A stretch of 64,000 bases of DNA from Leishmania martiniquensis. Taxonomy: Eukaryota > Euglenozoa > Kinetoplastea > Trypanosomatida > Trypanosomatidae. Of this stretch, positions 1-10,321 are shown piece after piece; position 1 is the first letter of the stretch, and the number at the start of each line of letters is the position of its first letter. The stretch lies in contig NC_090164.1 in NCBI RefSeq assembly GCF_017916325.1, forward strand, positions 1,035,501 through 1,099,500, written 5' to 3'. A program made the position numbers and the translations under genes. A model generated the notes under the pieces. The model did no database searches. It was given only the letters and a program-made list of their open reading frames with translations, and was not told the DNA's origin.

Positions 1-1971
1 GCGGCGCGTCCGGCGCCGACAGAGCAGATGACCGCAGATTCCTCCGGCGACGCCCCGAAGATGCTGGGCAAGAGCAAGTACATTAAGGAGTACGGGGCCC
101 TGGCCATGAACGACCGCGCCAAGGCCGTCCTACTGGGTACGCTGTTTCTCTTTTGCGAGGCTGAGACGGAAAGAACGGTGGTGTCGTACCACGAAAAGAG
201 CACTGGCTCGGTGTACGCGCGCAGCTACACGGATGCGGAGCTGGGGCAGGCAAAGCAGACCGCTGGCGTCGGCTTCTCATGGGCTCCCTTCTTCAAGTCC
301 ATGGCCACAGCCATGATCAAGTCCAAGGCGACCGTGTCCTCTCTCAGCCCCACCCGCAAGGACGCCAGCTTCACCATCTTCAATAACAAAGACCCCTCCT
401 GCACATACCCGTTTGTGGTACCCATGGAGATGGTGTCGAATGGCTGCTCGCCAAACTCGAAGGCGGTGTTTCAGTTCGTAATGTACCCGTTGACGTGTGC
501 GCTGCAGTACAATCGCATGCGCAGTGCGTCGAGCGAGAGGGAGGCGCTCGCGGAGAAAATGGAGTGTCAGTGGACGCAGCTCACTGCAACGACGAGGCAG
601 CACATCGCCTACGTTGACGAGCTGCTCCCGACAGCGCTCCCGCTGCGAGAGGAGTCGGCGCTGCACTCTCACCGCGCCATGGTGCTGGGCCGCGAGGTGC
701 GCAACCTCGAGCGGCGGCTGAAGGCTCGCGAGGAGCACATCATCACGAAGCATCCTCTCGACCAGCTCTACGATGAGGGAGGTGCGCAGTGTTTTCAGCA
801 CACGCTGTGGTCTCCTGAGCATATCCCGCAAGAGGAGGACCCGGACGAGGCGCTCTCGCTCTGCATCCGCAGCGCATTCCCGCTAGGCCCTAGCATGAAG
901 CTGGACGGTATCTCGGCGGTGCTGCAGCGGCCTGAAATTCAGAAGCAGATAATGGCGAGTGGCAACGGACAGGTTATCGCGGAGGCGTTCGAGATCTTCA
1001 AAGGAATCGACCGCTGGGACTATGACACAATTCAGCTGGAGATCATCACCAACGGCAACGCCCTCTTCTATACGACGTACCTCCTGATCTACAAGCTGGA
1101 CTTGGTTCGCCATTTCAACCTAGACGACGCTGTCCTGCGCCGCTTCCTCATCGCTGTACAGAGCGCCTACCACCCCAATCCGTATCACAACGCCATGCAC
1201 GGTGCGGATGTCACGCAGATCAACTACTATATAATGATGGTGGCCGGGCTCAGCGAAAAGTGCCGCCTAAGTAAAGAAGAAATCTTCGCCGGCATCATCG
1301 CTGGCGCCGTGCACGACTTCGATCACCCCGGCCTCAACAACAACTTCCACTCCCGCACGGGCGCCTACCTCGCCACTCTCTACAACGACAGGTCCATCTT
1401 GGAAAATCACCACCTTGCCTGCACCTTTGAGCTGCTGCGCAACCCGCACTACAACATCTTCGCGACGTTGTCGGACGAGCAGCGACTGGTTGTGCGGGAG
1501 ACCATACTGGAGATGGTGCTGGCGACTGACATGGGGAACCACGCGCGCATCTTCAAGAACTTCCAAGTCCGCATGTCGGAGACGAGTGATTGGCATGCAA
1601 AGGAAGACGTGCGGCTGGCTCTCTCCATGTCGATAAAGATGGCCGATATTTCAAACTGCGCGAGGCCCAACCACATCTACGCTGAATGGGCAAAGAACAT
1701 CTCAAAGGAGTTTTACCTGCAAGGCGACGCAGAACGGAAGTTGCATCTCTCCATTTCGCCATTCATGGATCGGACGAAGGAGATGGAGGAGTTCCCGAAG
1801 GGTCAAGTGTCCTTTATAATGTACATTGTGCAGCCTATGATAGAGGCGCTATCGGCGCTTCTGCCCTCCATGGCCTTTGCCGTCAACCTGTGTATTGACA
1901 ACAAGGAGTACTGGCGGCGTAAGACGGAGGAGGCGCAGCAAGCCGAGCTCATCGAGTCGTCTGTGAAGTAG
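1..1971 (+). CDS. Class I 3',5'-cyclic nucleotide phosphodiesterase, 5' end possibly cut by the window
   Basis: Hydrolyses cAMP and/or cGMP to the 5' nucleotide. Residues are counted from the ATG at 28 (647 aa). The C-terminal half carries the full class I PDE signature: HNAMHGADV from about residue 387, the metal site HDFDHPG from about 428, KMADISN near 540 and the invariant nucleotide-binding glutamine in KGQVSF near 592. The first ~250 residues show no FYVE zinc finger and no recognisable GAF domain. They contain an unassigned N-terminal region followed by a probable coiled coil (about 175-250). A family without FYVE or GAF points to a PDED-like member rather than PDEB or PDEC; that subtype is inference. 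The 27 bases before the ATG are in frame, G/C-rich and without a stop, so the true start may lie left of the window. The next 4.7 kb is a spacer. Confidence 0.9.
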   Translation, partial: AARPAPTEQMTADSSGDAPKMLGKSKYIKEYGALAMNDRAKAVLLGTLFLFCEAETERTVVSYHEKSTGSVYARSYTDAELGQAKQTAGVGFSWAPFFKSMATAMIKSKATVSSLSPTRKDASFTIFNNKDPSCTYPFVVPMEMVSNGCSPNSKAVFQFVMYPLTCALQYNRMRSASSEREALAEKMECQWTQLTATTRQHIAYVDELLPTALPLREESALHSHRAMVLGREVRNLERRLKAREEHIITKHPLDQLYDEGGAQCFQHTLWSPEHIPQEEDPDEALSLCIRSAFPLGPSMKLDGISAVLQRPEIQKQIMASGNGQVIAEAFEIFKGIDRWDYDTIQLEIITNGNALFYTTYLLIYKLDLVRHFNLDDAVLRRFLIAVQSAYHPNPYHNAMHGADVTQINYYIMMVAGLSEKCRLSKEEIFAGIIAGAVHDFDHPGLNNNFHSRTGAYLATLYNDRSILENHHLACTFELLRNPHYNIFATLSDEQRLVVRETILEMVLATDMGNHARIFKNFQVRMSETSDWHAKEDVRLALSMSIKMADISNCARPNHIYAEWAKNISKEFYLQGDAERKLHLSISPFMDRTKEMEEFPKGQVSFIMYIVQPMIEALSALLPSMAFAVNLCIDNKEYWRRKTEEAQQAELIESSVK

Positions 1972-4956
1972 ACGAAAGGGGCCAGCCCCTCCTCCACGGT
2001 TGAGAGACACCGAAACCTAACAAACAGAAGAGGTTGAAAGGGGGGGAGGGGACAGAGCGGAGGAGGAGGAGCAGGTGCGACAGCAGCAGCGGTGCTTTCG
2101 ATACAGGAACAGGAAGAGCGTGGCGCGCTCGCATGCCGAGAGGCGGAAGTGGCTGAGGATAGGGTCAGGGGAAGAGGACGTTTGCGTGGGCGCGACTTTT
2201 TTCGCTTCTCTGACTCGTTGTGTGCTCCTTTGGCCCCCCCTCCCTTCCGCTTCTTTGATTTGCGGGCTGTCTGGGAGGAGGAAGGGAAGGGGGCGTGCCG
2301 CACACCCACCGATGGGTGGCCCCTCTTCTGTCTACGACGTTCTCCCGGATTCACTGAGCTCTCGTCCCATTGCATTGCTCGCGCACCGCATTGCCGTTTC
2401 TATCCCCTCTTCTTGCCCCCTTTTTCTAAAATTCTTTTGTGCTCTCTCCCTCACGTTGTCTTTGTATTTCGTTCTCTTCCTCAATGCGTGTGTTTGCTTC
2501 TTCAGCCTCATGGGCCACCGGTGTAGCTCTTCTTTTCCGTGCCTCTTGCGCAAGTGCTTCTCTGTCCTTACTACAGCTGATGTGTTACTCGATGCCTCCT
2601 CTTCCCCTCCTCCCCTTACCATCCCGCCTCTTGGTTCTCGGCCTTGACAGAGGACGGCTCCGCAATCGTGACATGGGCGTGGTTGCCTGCCTGTTTCTGT
2701 CTCTCTCTCTCTTCCTTCGAGGGCCTGCGCCCTGGCAGCCCTAAGACCCCTCATGACCGGCCACCTCTTTCTAACGACCCCCAACCCCGCATTCCATCTA
2801 CGATATGTGATTGGCGCACCCCACCTTGTATTCTCCGCGCCGCTCTCTTATGGCGCTACGCTCTCTTTCTCGTTTGCATTGAAGCTGTTCGTCTCAACTC
2901 CTCATGGAGATTCTCCCTCCCTCTCTCCCTCTCTATCGCTCAGACGAAGGCTGCGAGAGAGGAGAGGACACAATGGCGTCAGCGGGCACCCTGCACGGAA
3001 CACGGAGTACTGTACACGGCGTGTCAAGCGCCTTTGCGAGGCATATACAAGACCGGGAAAGGGGCGAACAAAAGATGGGGGAGAGGCGCGTGAGAGGTGG
3101 TGGCACTGGGGCAAAGGCTGAACACAAGGAGGGGGGGGTAGTACTGAGGAGAGCGCGCATACGCACGCGAGGCATCGCAAGACGTGGCCACTGTCGCCAA
3201 AGCGAAGAGGCGGCCTCCCGGATTTCGGCTCAGATATCCATATCTATGTTTGTAACTTTCTTTTTGTTCGCTGATGTGAATGAACACGTGCATTTTTCTT
3301 ACCATCTCTCCCCTCCATCCCCTAAAGCAGGGGTCGCTGTCGCAAGTGCCTCGTGCGTCTCTTTACCCTGGTCTCTTCTTTCTCCTGGCGGCTGTTGGCC
3401 CCCCTCCCCCTCACTCCCCTTCACTGCTTCCTCTCTCCTCTCCTCTGCTGCCCGCTTCATAATTTAAGCCTTCACCTTGTCTTTGCCACTCAATGCATGG
3501 ACCTTTATGCTCGTACTCTTTTCCTGACGTCCTGGGTGCGCTATTCGGTCATTGGGCCTTTTCGAGGCGGAAACCTATGGTGCACTATGCAAGGCTTTCT
3601 CCAGGGCTTCTCGTGGCTGAGCGAGATATATCAAGTGGTGCCAAGCACACGCGAGCCCAAAGGGCATTCGCCACCATGGCAGAGGGCCGTTGCTTCAGCG
3701 AAAAAAAAGGGAGGGGAGGGGTGAGGTGGGGTGGGGCATTCCCCCAACTGGAGAAAAGAGGCCCCCTTTTGCCCCTCCTTTCTTCTTACACGTTACTTCG
3801 CAGCTGCTCATGTACGTGGCTCCGGCTCATGGAAAGTTCGTGGACTCGCCTTTCCATCAGTTGGCGGTTCTTGTGGCCTCTCCTGACCAGCAGGAAGAGA
3901 AACAAAATGCCCTTTTCTCTGCGCGCGCGAGTCACGACCACTCCTACGCGTGGATTTTGTGTTCTTCGTTTGCTCACCGGTGCTTCTCTTTCCTTCATCC
4001 CCCTTTTTTCCTCTTCTCACCGTTTCAGCTCAATCTTCCCTCTGCCCTCTTCGTGCGCTGCTTTTCTGTGAAGCCTCCGGTGGTCGCCTCATCGCACCCT
4101 CTTCCCGGCGCGTTTTTTTCATGGATATAGGGCAAGGGCTCCCGTGTGCATTACGGCCTCTCTTCGCCAGCCCGCGATGACTATCGCCTTCCCCCCACCC
4201 CCCTCCCCCTGGTGCCTCCCTGTCACCCTTTTCTGTTTCGCTTCCTTCAGGTGGAATGTATGGACATGTGCGTTGCTTTCCCTTTTCTATTGATTTCGAG
4301 GATGCTGTGGGAGGGAGGGCTGCCGCGATCTCCTTGGACAGCCGAAGGTGAATGAAAGCGCAAAAAAAAAGGTTGCTTCACAGCTGTGCAAAAGGGAGGG
4401 GAAGGGGAGGCGATATCCTTTACGACACCCATGCAAGAGAGGCACATGAAGGGCTCTCGGGCACAGTCGCTGCACAGCTCCCCTCCTTTACGAGCACATG
4501 CGTGGAGAGCATGTTTAGCCACCCTCCTCCTAGCCGTTGCGCACCGCTACGCGAGCAAGACTAAAAATGTACAGACTTCGCACTTTTCTTTTTCGCCTTC
4601 TTTTTTCCTTTTGGTGCACACTTTGAACGTTTCATTCCCCTTTTCTTTTTCTTTGCTGTGGTTGCGTAGGCGCTCTTCCTGCCCTGTGCATGCGTTGTAC
4701 GTTGTTGTACCTCAAGTGTGCTGAGGTTTTCGACGATGTCCTCCTCACTCCCCTCTCTGCCTCGCCTTCGTATCTCATTCGATGCGTGCCTTTGGCCTAG
4801 TGTGGGGCTCCCTTCTGCTTGCCAGCTAATCATTCCAGCAATCACCTGTGTGCGTGCCTCTTCCTTCTGTGTTGTGTACTGCAGTGAAAGACGTCTCTTC
4901 TCTGGCCAATGCGCTTATCCCATTACTACGTGGCTTCTTTCTTCGCTGTGAAAGAG

Positions 4957-5372
4957 TCTTTTTTCTGTTTATGCCTCTGGGCATGTGCCCATTTGCGCGC
5001 CAATACGTCACCGATGGCGCACGCATGCACAGCCTTAGTCCGCCCTGCCTCTGCGGCACCGCGACCACATCCGTGCCCCCGAGCGTGAACGGGCCGGCTG
5101 CCGAGCAGCCTCCCCCCAGCTCTCTCTCCACCCCCCTCCCCCGCCTGCGTGCGGCGCGATCGGCCGGCACCAGGCCGATGCCCTCGCACACCCTGGACTC
5201 TGCGCTCGCGCCGAGGCGCCTCAAGCCGCGGCATTCCACCGTGCGGGGTGGTGACCCCTCACATGGCCGTGCGGCGGCGCTCGCTGGCGCCATCCAGGGT
5301 GAGGAGGGGGGAGGGGGCCCTCGTCACGCTTTGGGCACCGCCGGTATCTGTACCCCATTTCATCGGATGGGG
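4957..5372 (-). mobile_element. SIDER1-like degenerate retroposon, internally deleted copy
   Basis: This is the reverse-complement counterpart of the element at about 7437-8184. The two match strongly over 4985-5305 here against about 7690-8170 there. The A-rich 3' tail appears as a T run at 4958-4963, so the element reads on the minus strand. It lacks 158 nt present in the other copy, and the join falls on one copy of a 10-bp repeat (5162-5171). Non-coding, A-tailed, degenerate retroposons of this kind are the SIDER families of Leishmania. The SIDER1 label rests on the ~750-bp length of the fuller copy and is tentative. The outer end near 5372 is uncertain. Confidence 0.6.
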
Positions 5373-6397
5373 GAGACGCCGCGTTGCTTGTACACGCGTA
5401 TCTTTGGGTTGCGTATTGTTCGCTAGAGCCTTTTCCCTGGACGCTGCTTTCCTGAGTAAGCGTCTTGTGTCTATGCTGTGCCCTCCTCCCATTGCCTTAC
5501 TCTCTCGCTTGTGTATGGGTGTGCTGCGCAGTGATTCGGTCGTCCAGCCTCTTCTGAGTTGTGCTTTTTTTTCGTGCTTGAGTGCCGTTGGTGTACGTGT
5601 GTGAGTGTGAGTGCCGGTCTCTCACGTGCTTTGCCGGCTATTTGTGTGCGCGTGGACCTCTTTGTCGATGTGTCTGTTTTCTTTTTGAACTCTTTTTTTT
5701 CCCTTGATGCCGAAATGCCATGTGTGCCTGGGCTTGTTTGTGTTAGTGCCCGCCTAAACGGAGGATCGGTGGGAAGTCGGAGGTAAATGCCCTGATGCGA
5801 CTTGCTCGTCTCTTCCCCAGTCCCCGCACACGCATGAGCGCAGCAGCGCACTGACACACCACATGACCGCTGATGTTCATTTGTGCCCCCCTTCCCCCCC
5901 ATCTCTCTCTCTGGTCCACTGTGTGTGTATTTTTGTGTGCACGCGTATAGCTGTGGATGTAGTAGGGGCCAATTCGTCTGCCTCTTTTTTTTGTCCGTCC
6001 TCTTTCACGTTCGCTATTCATTCCAAGTGTTCCCTTTCCGTTGTTGACAGCAAGGCACACGGGAAAGATGTTCCGCTCCAGCACTGTTACTTTACGGTCT
6101 TTCTCTCGCACGCTGAACCCCCCTCCTCCCGTGCCTGATCTCTACGTGCCGCGCAGGCAGCTGGGCGTGGCATGAGACGAAGACCGAACGGGGCGGTGAG
6201 GGCGTCACCTAAGCGAAGCTGACGGGAAAACGGCGCCCTCAACTCCTCCTCATCTTCGCATGCGCACGTAACGGAAACGGGCAACTCTTTGTGCGTGAGG
6301 GCCCTTTATTGGGTCAGGCACGACTTCGCCGACGAGGGCTCCGCCACCCTTTACCCCCTCCGTCAGGCACTCTGCTCACCTCTGCACGCCGCCGTTC

Positions 6398-6451
6398 ACC
6401 CCTCTTTACTCCTCTCTTTCCCTCTCTCGCATTCACGTGACTGCTTCCGAG
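6398..6451 (+). promoter_or_regulatory. Probable trans-splice acceptor for HSP20
   Basis: A long CT-rich tract (6398-6430) is followed by an AG at 6450-6451. No ATG occurs between this AG and 6718, so 6718 would be the first start codon of an mRNA trans-spliced here. Later AGs, such as the one near 6650, would give the same start. Confidence 0.45.
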
Positions 6452-6717
6452 ACCCGTCACTGCCGCCACCTCGACGCAGCTCTTTCAGCGCTCCAGGAGA
6501 CCACCTTGAAACACCTCCAGAGAACCCCCCTCCTCATTACGACACGAACATCCTCTTCGAAACAAGTTCTCCACTCCGCCCCCTCACCCTCTCCACACGA
6601 CCTTTTCGCAGCTCCACCACCACCAATACGCGCCTTCATCGTCTCACTCTGACAGCTCTTCGTCGACCTCCTCGTCACCCTCAGTGGTCCGCTTCTCGCC
6701 ACGCGACTCAGGTGCCG

Positions 6718-7182
6718 ATGTGGGGCCCGAGCAGCAAGAAAGACTCGCTCGGCAACGACGACGCCCTCCTCCCCCTTTTCTTCCCTTTTGCTGGTCTACA
6801 CCCGCGTCAAATGTTCAGCTCTTTTTTTTCCTCGCGCTCGCGCGGGTCGTGGATTCCGGCGGTCGACATCTCAGAGCAAGAGGACAGCTACACCCTCGTT
6901 GCCGACTTGCCAGAGGTGAAGAAAGAGGACCTGCGCGTGTACACAGAGAGTGCGAGCATCATCTGCATTTCTGGAAACCGCAAGCATATCCTCAAGCAGG
7001 ACGAGCACCAGCTCCTCGTTGCAGAGCGCGGCGCCGGCCGCTTTGAGCGCTGTTTCGAGCTTCCCTCCTCTGTAGACAGTGGCAAAATAAAGGCCAGCTT
7101 CAGCGATCACCAGCTCAATGTGTCGATTCCAAAGCTGCGCCGCTCCAAGTCTGGTGCATCCAACTCTGTCACCATTGACTGA
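6718..7182 (+). CDS. HSP20: Small heat-shock protein HSP20 (alpha-crystallin family)
   Basis: 154-residue ATP-independent chaperone expected to bind unfolding proteins as oligomers in the cytosol. An alpha-crystallin domain spans about residues 44-140, beginning with the W-I-P-A-V-D-I-S-E strand. It continues through the hydrophobic ADLPEVKKEDL stretch and the typical F-E-R-C-F-E-L-P segment after AERGAGRF. The frame stays open upstream to 6289, but that part is biased pyrimidine-rich sequence. The ATG at 6718 is the first after the CT tract and gives a product of usual sHSP size, so it is chosen. A SIDER-like element starts about 255 nt after the stop, probably inside the 3'UTR, where such elements are known to influence mRNA stability or translation. 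An effect here is inference. Confidence 0.9.
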   Translation: MWGPSSKKDSLGNDDALLPLFFPFAGLHPRQMFSSFFSSRSRGSWIPAVDISEQEDSYTLVADLPEVKKEDLRVYTESASIICISGNRKHILKQDEHQLLVAERGAGRFERCFELPSSVDSGKIKASFSDHQLNVSIPKLRRSKSGASNSVTID

Positions 7183-9658
7183 GGCTCCGCAATGATGTGA
7201 GGCGACAAGAACCATGAAGGGGGATAATGCGGAAAGGGCCATGCCAATGAGCGTGCTGAAATCACCAGACGTGAGGCCTCGCGTACGCCCTGTGGCGAGC
7301 ATGCAACTCTCTATGATCTCCATTACTACCGGTGTGACTGCCGCTCTTCGACAAGAGTTTGATTCTTGGCCGAAGCTGCAACGCGCAACACAGAACACTC
7401 AGACCACAGTGAGTCGGCGGCATTTCTCTCACATTGGGGTACCGATGCTGGCCTGGCGGTGTGGAGCGGGGGTGGTGCGCGGCCTGCTACTGCGCTGGCG
7501 CTGTTGCACCGCCGCCGCCCCGCCTGCGTCTGCTATGGTGGGTGCCCGAAGCGCGCCTGGTGCGACGCCAGGATCTTGCACGCGGTGATGCGACTGCGCA
7601 GACGCGGGCGAGCCGTCCCGCCACCCGTCTTGTCTGCTGCCATGGGCGGAGAAGGAGGGCGAGGACAGCGAGCCCCCTCCCCTCCCCTCCCCACCCTGGA
7701 TGGCACCAGCGAGCGCCGCCGCACGGCCATGTGAGGGGCCACCACCCCGCACGGTGGAATGCCGCGGCTTGAGGCGCCTCGGCGCGAGCGCAGAGCCCAG
7801 GGTGTGCGAGGGCATCGGCCTGGTGCCGGCCCACCGCCCACCCTTTCCTTGCGAGCGCCCGGCATGCCTCCGGCCCACCTCCTGCTAGCGGCACGGCAGG
7901 CGCCACCGCCTTGGCCCTCGATGGCGACCCCGGTGTCGGCGCGCAAGGACCCGGGCGTGGGGCCTGCTCAGGTCGGTGCGGTGCCGGCCGATCGCGCCGC
8001 ACGCAGGCGGGGGAGGGGGGGTGGAGAGAGAGCTGGGGGGAGGCTGCTCGGCGGCCGGCCCGTTCACGCTCGGGGGCATGGATGTGGTCGCGGTGCCGCA
8101 GAGGCAGGGCGGACTAAGGCTGTGCATGCGTGCGCCATCGGTGACGTATTGGCGCGGAGACGGGCACATATTGAAGTAAAAAAATGCTTCTTTGTGTTGG
8201 CGGCTCTTTACAGGCAGTGTTGTCCACTTTATTGAATATATATATATACATGGCGTCGTCTCTGGCCGTTTTTTTTTTCCAATGCCTACTGCGATGGTTT
8301 CCGCGTTGCAGTTCGAGGGCGGGCATGGGGCTTGATATGCATGGGACCTTTTCGTTTCCTCCAGCACGCTTAGTGCCCTCTGAACCTTTGCTTACGCGCT
8401 CTTCCTCAAAGTTCTGTACTGTGCTTCTCGACTACTATGACTTCCCGGGCAGTGCGAACGCCATGGCCCCCTTTCACAGCGTTGCCGTAACCTTTGTTGT
8501 GTTGCAACGTTTTTCACAAATGCTGCGTAGTGCCTTTCTGATGGTTGCCTTTTTGTCTTCTATGGCACACATACACACACACACACACAAAATGCGTCTC
8601 AACTCTCTGTTGCTTCCTTCATCGCACAGGGTGAACATCGTTCTCTCCCCGCCTCGCCTGACCTTGCCTCTCTCTCTCCTGCTGCCGCTGCCGCAGCCCG
8701 CTTCACGCATTCCGCTCTGCGTTGCATCCGCACGCGTGCCGAGTTTGTGGCGAGACACCATCTCGGCTCGTGCTCGTCTCTTTTTCTGTGGACTTGTGCT
8801 CATTGCCGCGACCCCTCTTTTCCTCTGAGGCGCGGCACATTTTCTTTCCGCTATTGCCTGACTGCATGCCCCTATGGGCTTGGGAAACATGCGCGGGCAT
8901 ACACTTAGAGACGGAGTGAGCGGAAGGATCTCTTCGCCATTCTCTGCAGCATCCGCGCAGCGCCACGCGTTTCTTCTTTTTTATTTTCAGTCTCATCTCG
9001 CCGACACTGCCAAGGTGCTTCCTGTGCATTCTGCACAAGAGCGAGCGAGAGAGCATGCCGGGCGGCGAGAAGGAGGTGCGGAGTAAAGAGAAAAGGAGCC
9101 ATACACACACGAAGAGAAGGATTACTGCATTGCTTCTTCAGTGGAGTGCTGAAGAAGTCGGCGAGTCGTCTGTAATGCGGTGCTAGGTCACGTCGTTACA
9201 CGATGCTACGCACATGTCGGGGTGTGCCTCTTCTCAAACACGCGAGGTTTCGAAGGGTCTGCCGCCACCTTCCCTTGTCGGACTGCTTTCGGCGACGTCG
9301 TTTGGGTCGCACGACTGCGGGAGGACGGGCGTGATGTACGTGGCACGCCCTTCCCTCCCTTACCCCGATTTCCGTTGGGCCCTTTTTTTCTCTTGTGCAA
9401 CGGTGCTCTTCTCATTCTCTGTACGTCCCCTGCTTCCCTTCACCGGTAATGGGATGCCGGTAACCCCCCTATTCCCATCCCTCCCTCTATTGCCCCCTCC
9501 TTTCTACCCTTACGCTCTCCTGATGCGTGCCTCCACTCGCTTCACCATACCTGTTTTGTATCTGTGCACCTCTGTGCCCTCACACTGTCGTCACTTACGC
9601 TGCTCACTTCCTCACTGCTGCGCATTCGCTGTGATGCACAGGTGTGCCATTAGCGAAG
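7183..9658. other. Spacer between HSP20 and the first RPL13
   Basis: Contains the SIDER-like element at about 7437-8184, a short AT dinucleotide run near 8236-8249, a CA run near 8571-8588 and CT-rich tracts. The last tract, before 9640, probably supports trans-splicing of RPL13 at the AG at 9640-9641. No gene recognised. Confidence 0.55.
7437..8184 (+). mobile_element. SIDER1-like degenerate retroposon, fuller copy
   Basis: About 750 bp, G/C-rich, non-coding, ending in an A run at 8178-8184. Its core (about 7690-8170) is repeated in inverse orientation at 4957-5372. This copy keeps 158 nt missing from the other, bounded by a 10-bp direct repeat (ggtgccggcc at 7822-7831 and 7980-7989). The length fits SIDER1 (roughly 0.8 kb) better than SIDER2 (roughly 0.55 kb), from general knowledge of these families. 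The left edge is placed where weak similarity to the other copy begins and could be off by tens of bases. It lies just downstream of HSP20 and may be part of its 3'UTR. Confidence 0.6.
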
Positions 9659-10321
9659 ATGCCGAAGGGTAACAACGCGATCCCCCATGTTCACCAGAAG
9701 AAGCACTGGAACCCGTGCTCTTCGCAGAAGGGTAACGTGAAGGTGTTTTTGAACCAGCCGGCTCAGAAGCACCGCCGTCGCCGTCTGCGTCTGGTGAAGG
9801 CCAAGAAGGTGTTCCCCCGCCCGCTGAAGGCGCTGCGCCCGCAGGTGAACTGCCCCACAGTGCGCCACAACATGAAGCGCCGCCTAGGCCGCGGCTTCTC
9901 GCCGGCCGAGCTGAAGGCTGCTGGCCTGAACCCCCACTACGCCGCCACGATCGGTATCCGTGTGGATAGCCGCCGCAAGAACAAGTCGGAGGAGGGCATG
10001 AACGTGAACGTGCAACGCCTGAAGACGTACATGAGCAAGCTTGTGCTGTTCCCGATGAGCCACACGAAGGTGCAGAAGGGCGAGGCGTCGGAGGAGGAGG
10101 TGAAGGCCGCGACCCAGGACCGCTCTCGCTTTGGCGACGCCGCCGTCGGCCCCGTGGTGTACCCGCCCGCCGAGGCTCCGCGCGCGGTGTCTGCCGAGGA
10201 GAGGTCGAAGAACGTGTACGCCTTCCTGAAGAAGAACCACTCGGCCGTGCGCTTCTTCGGTGCCCGAAAGGCCCGTGCCGAGCGCAAGGAGGCCGCGAAG
10301 GAGGAGAAGGGCGGCAAGTAG
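9659..10321 (+). CDS. RPL13: 60S ribosomal protein L13 (eL13), copy 1
   Basis: 220-residue protein of the large cytosolic ribosomal subunit. Family hallmarks are the N-terminal basic region with FLNQPAQKHRRRR, the block CPTVRHNMKRRLGRGFS, the TIGIRVDSRRKNKSEEG segment and VQRLKTYMSKLVLFP, as in eukaryotic L13. The C-terminus is lysine-rich. The AG at 9640-9641 lies 18 nt upstream and the ATG at 9659 is the first after it. The frame is open five codons further upstream, but that ATG precedes or overlaps the acceptor. The coding sequence appears identical to copy 2 at 11770-12432. The stop here is TAG, whereas copy 2 uses TGA. Confidence 0.96.
   Translation: MPKGNNAIPHVHQKKHWNPCSSQKGNVKVFLNQPAQKHRRRRLRLVKAKKVFPRPLKALRPQVNCPTVRHNMKRRLGRGFSPAELKAAGLNPHYAATIGIRVDSRRKNKSEEGMNVNVQRLKTYMSKLVLFPMSHTKVQKGEASEEEVKAATQDRSRFGDAAVGPVVYPPAEAPRAVSAEERSKNVYAFLKKNHSAVRFFGARKARAERKEAAKEEKGGK

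Larger units (their letters stand above)
1972..6717. other. Long intergenic spacer between PDE and HSP20
   Basis: About 4.7 kb with no convincing gene. It is made of CT-rich tracts, G-rich strings and T runs on the plus strand. Open frames here are short, low in complexity and overlap in several frames. It contains one minus-strand SIDER-like element (about 4957-5372), described separately. The CT-rich stretch near 6398-6449 is the probable splice-acceptor tract for HSP20. No tRNA or snoRNA was recognised by eye. Confidence 0.6.

Noticed and set aside
277..831. Minus-strand open frame of 184 codons inside the phosphodiesterase gene
   Set aside because: It is a shadow of the G/C-rich coding strand; it has Arg/His-rich composition and no domain.
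2075..2647. Plus-strand frame of 190 codons after the phosphodiesterase
   Set aside because: Composition follows CT and T tracts; overlapping frames are equally open and there is no family feature.
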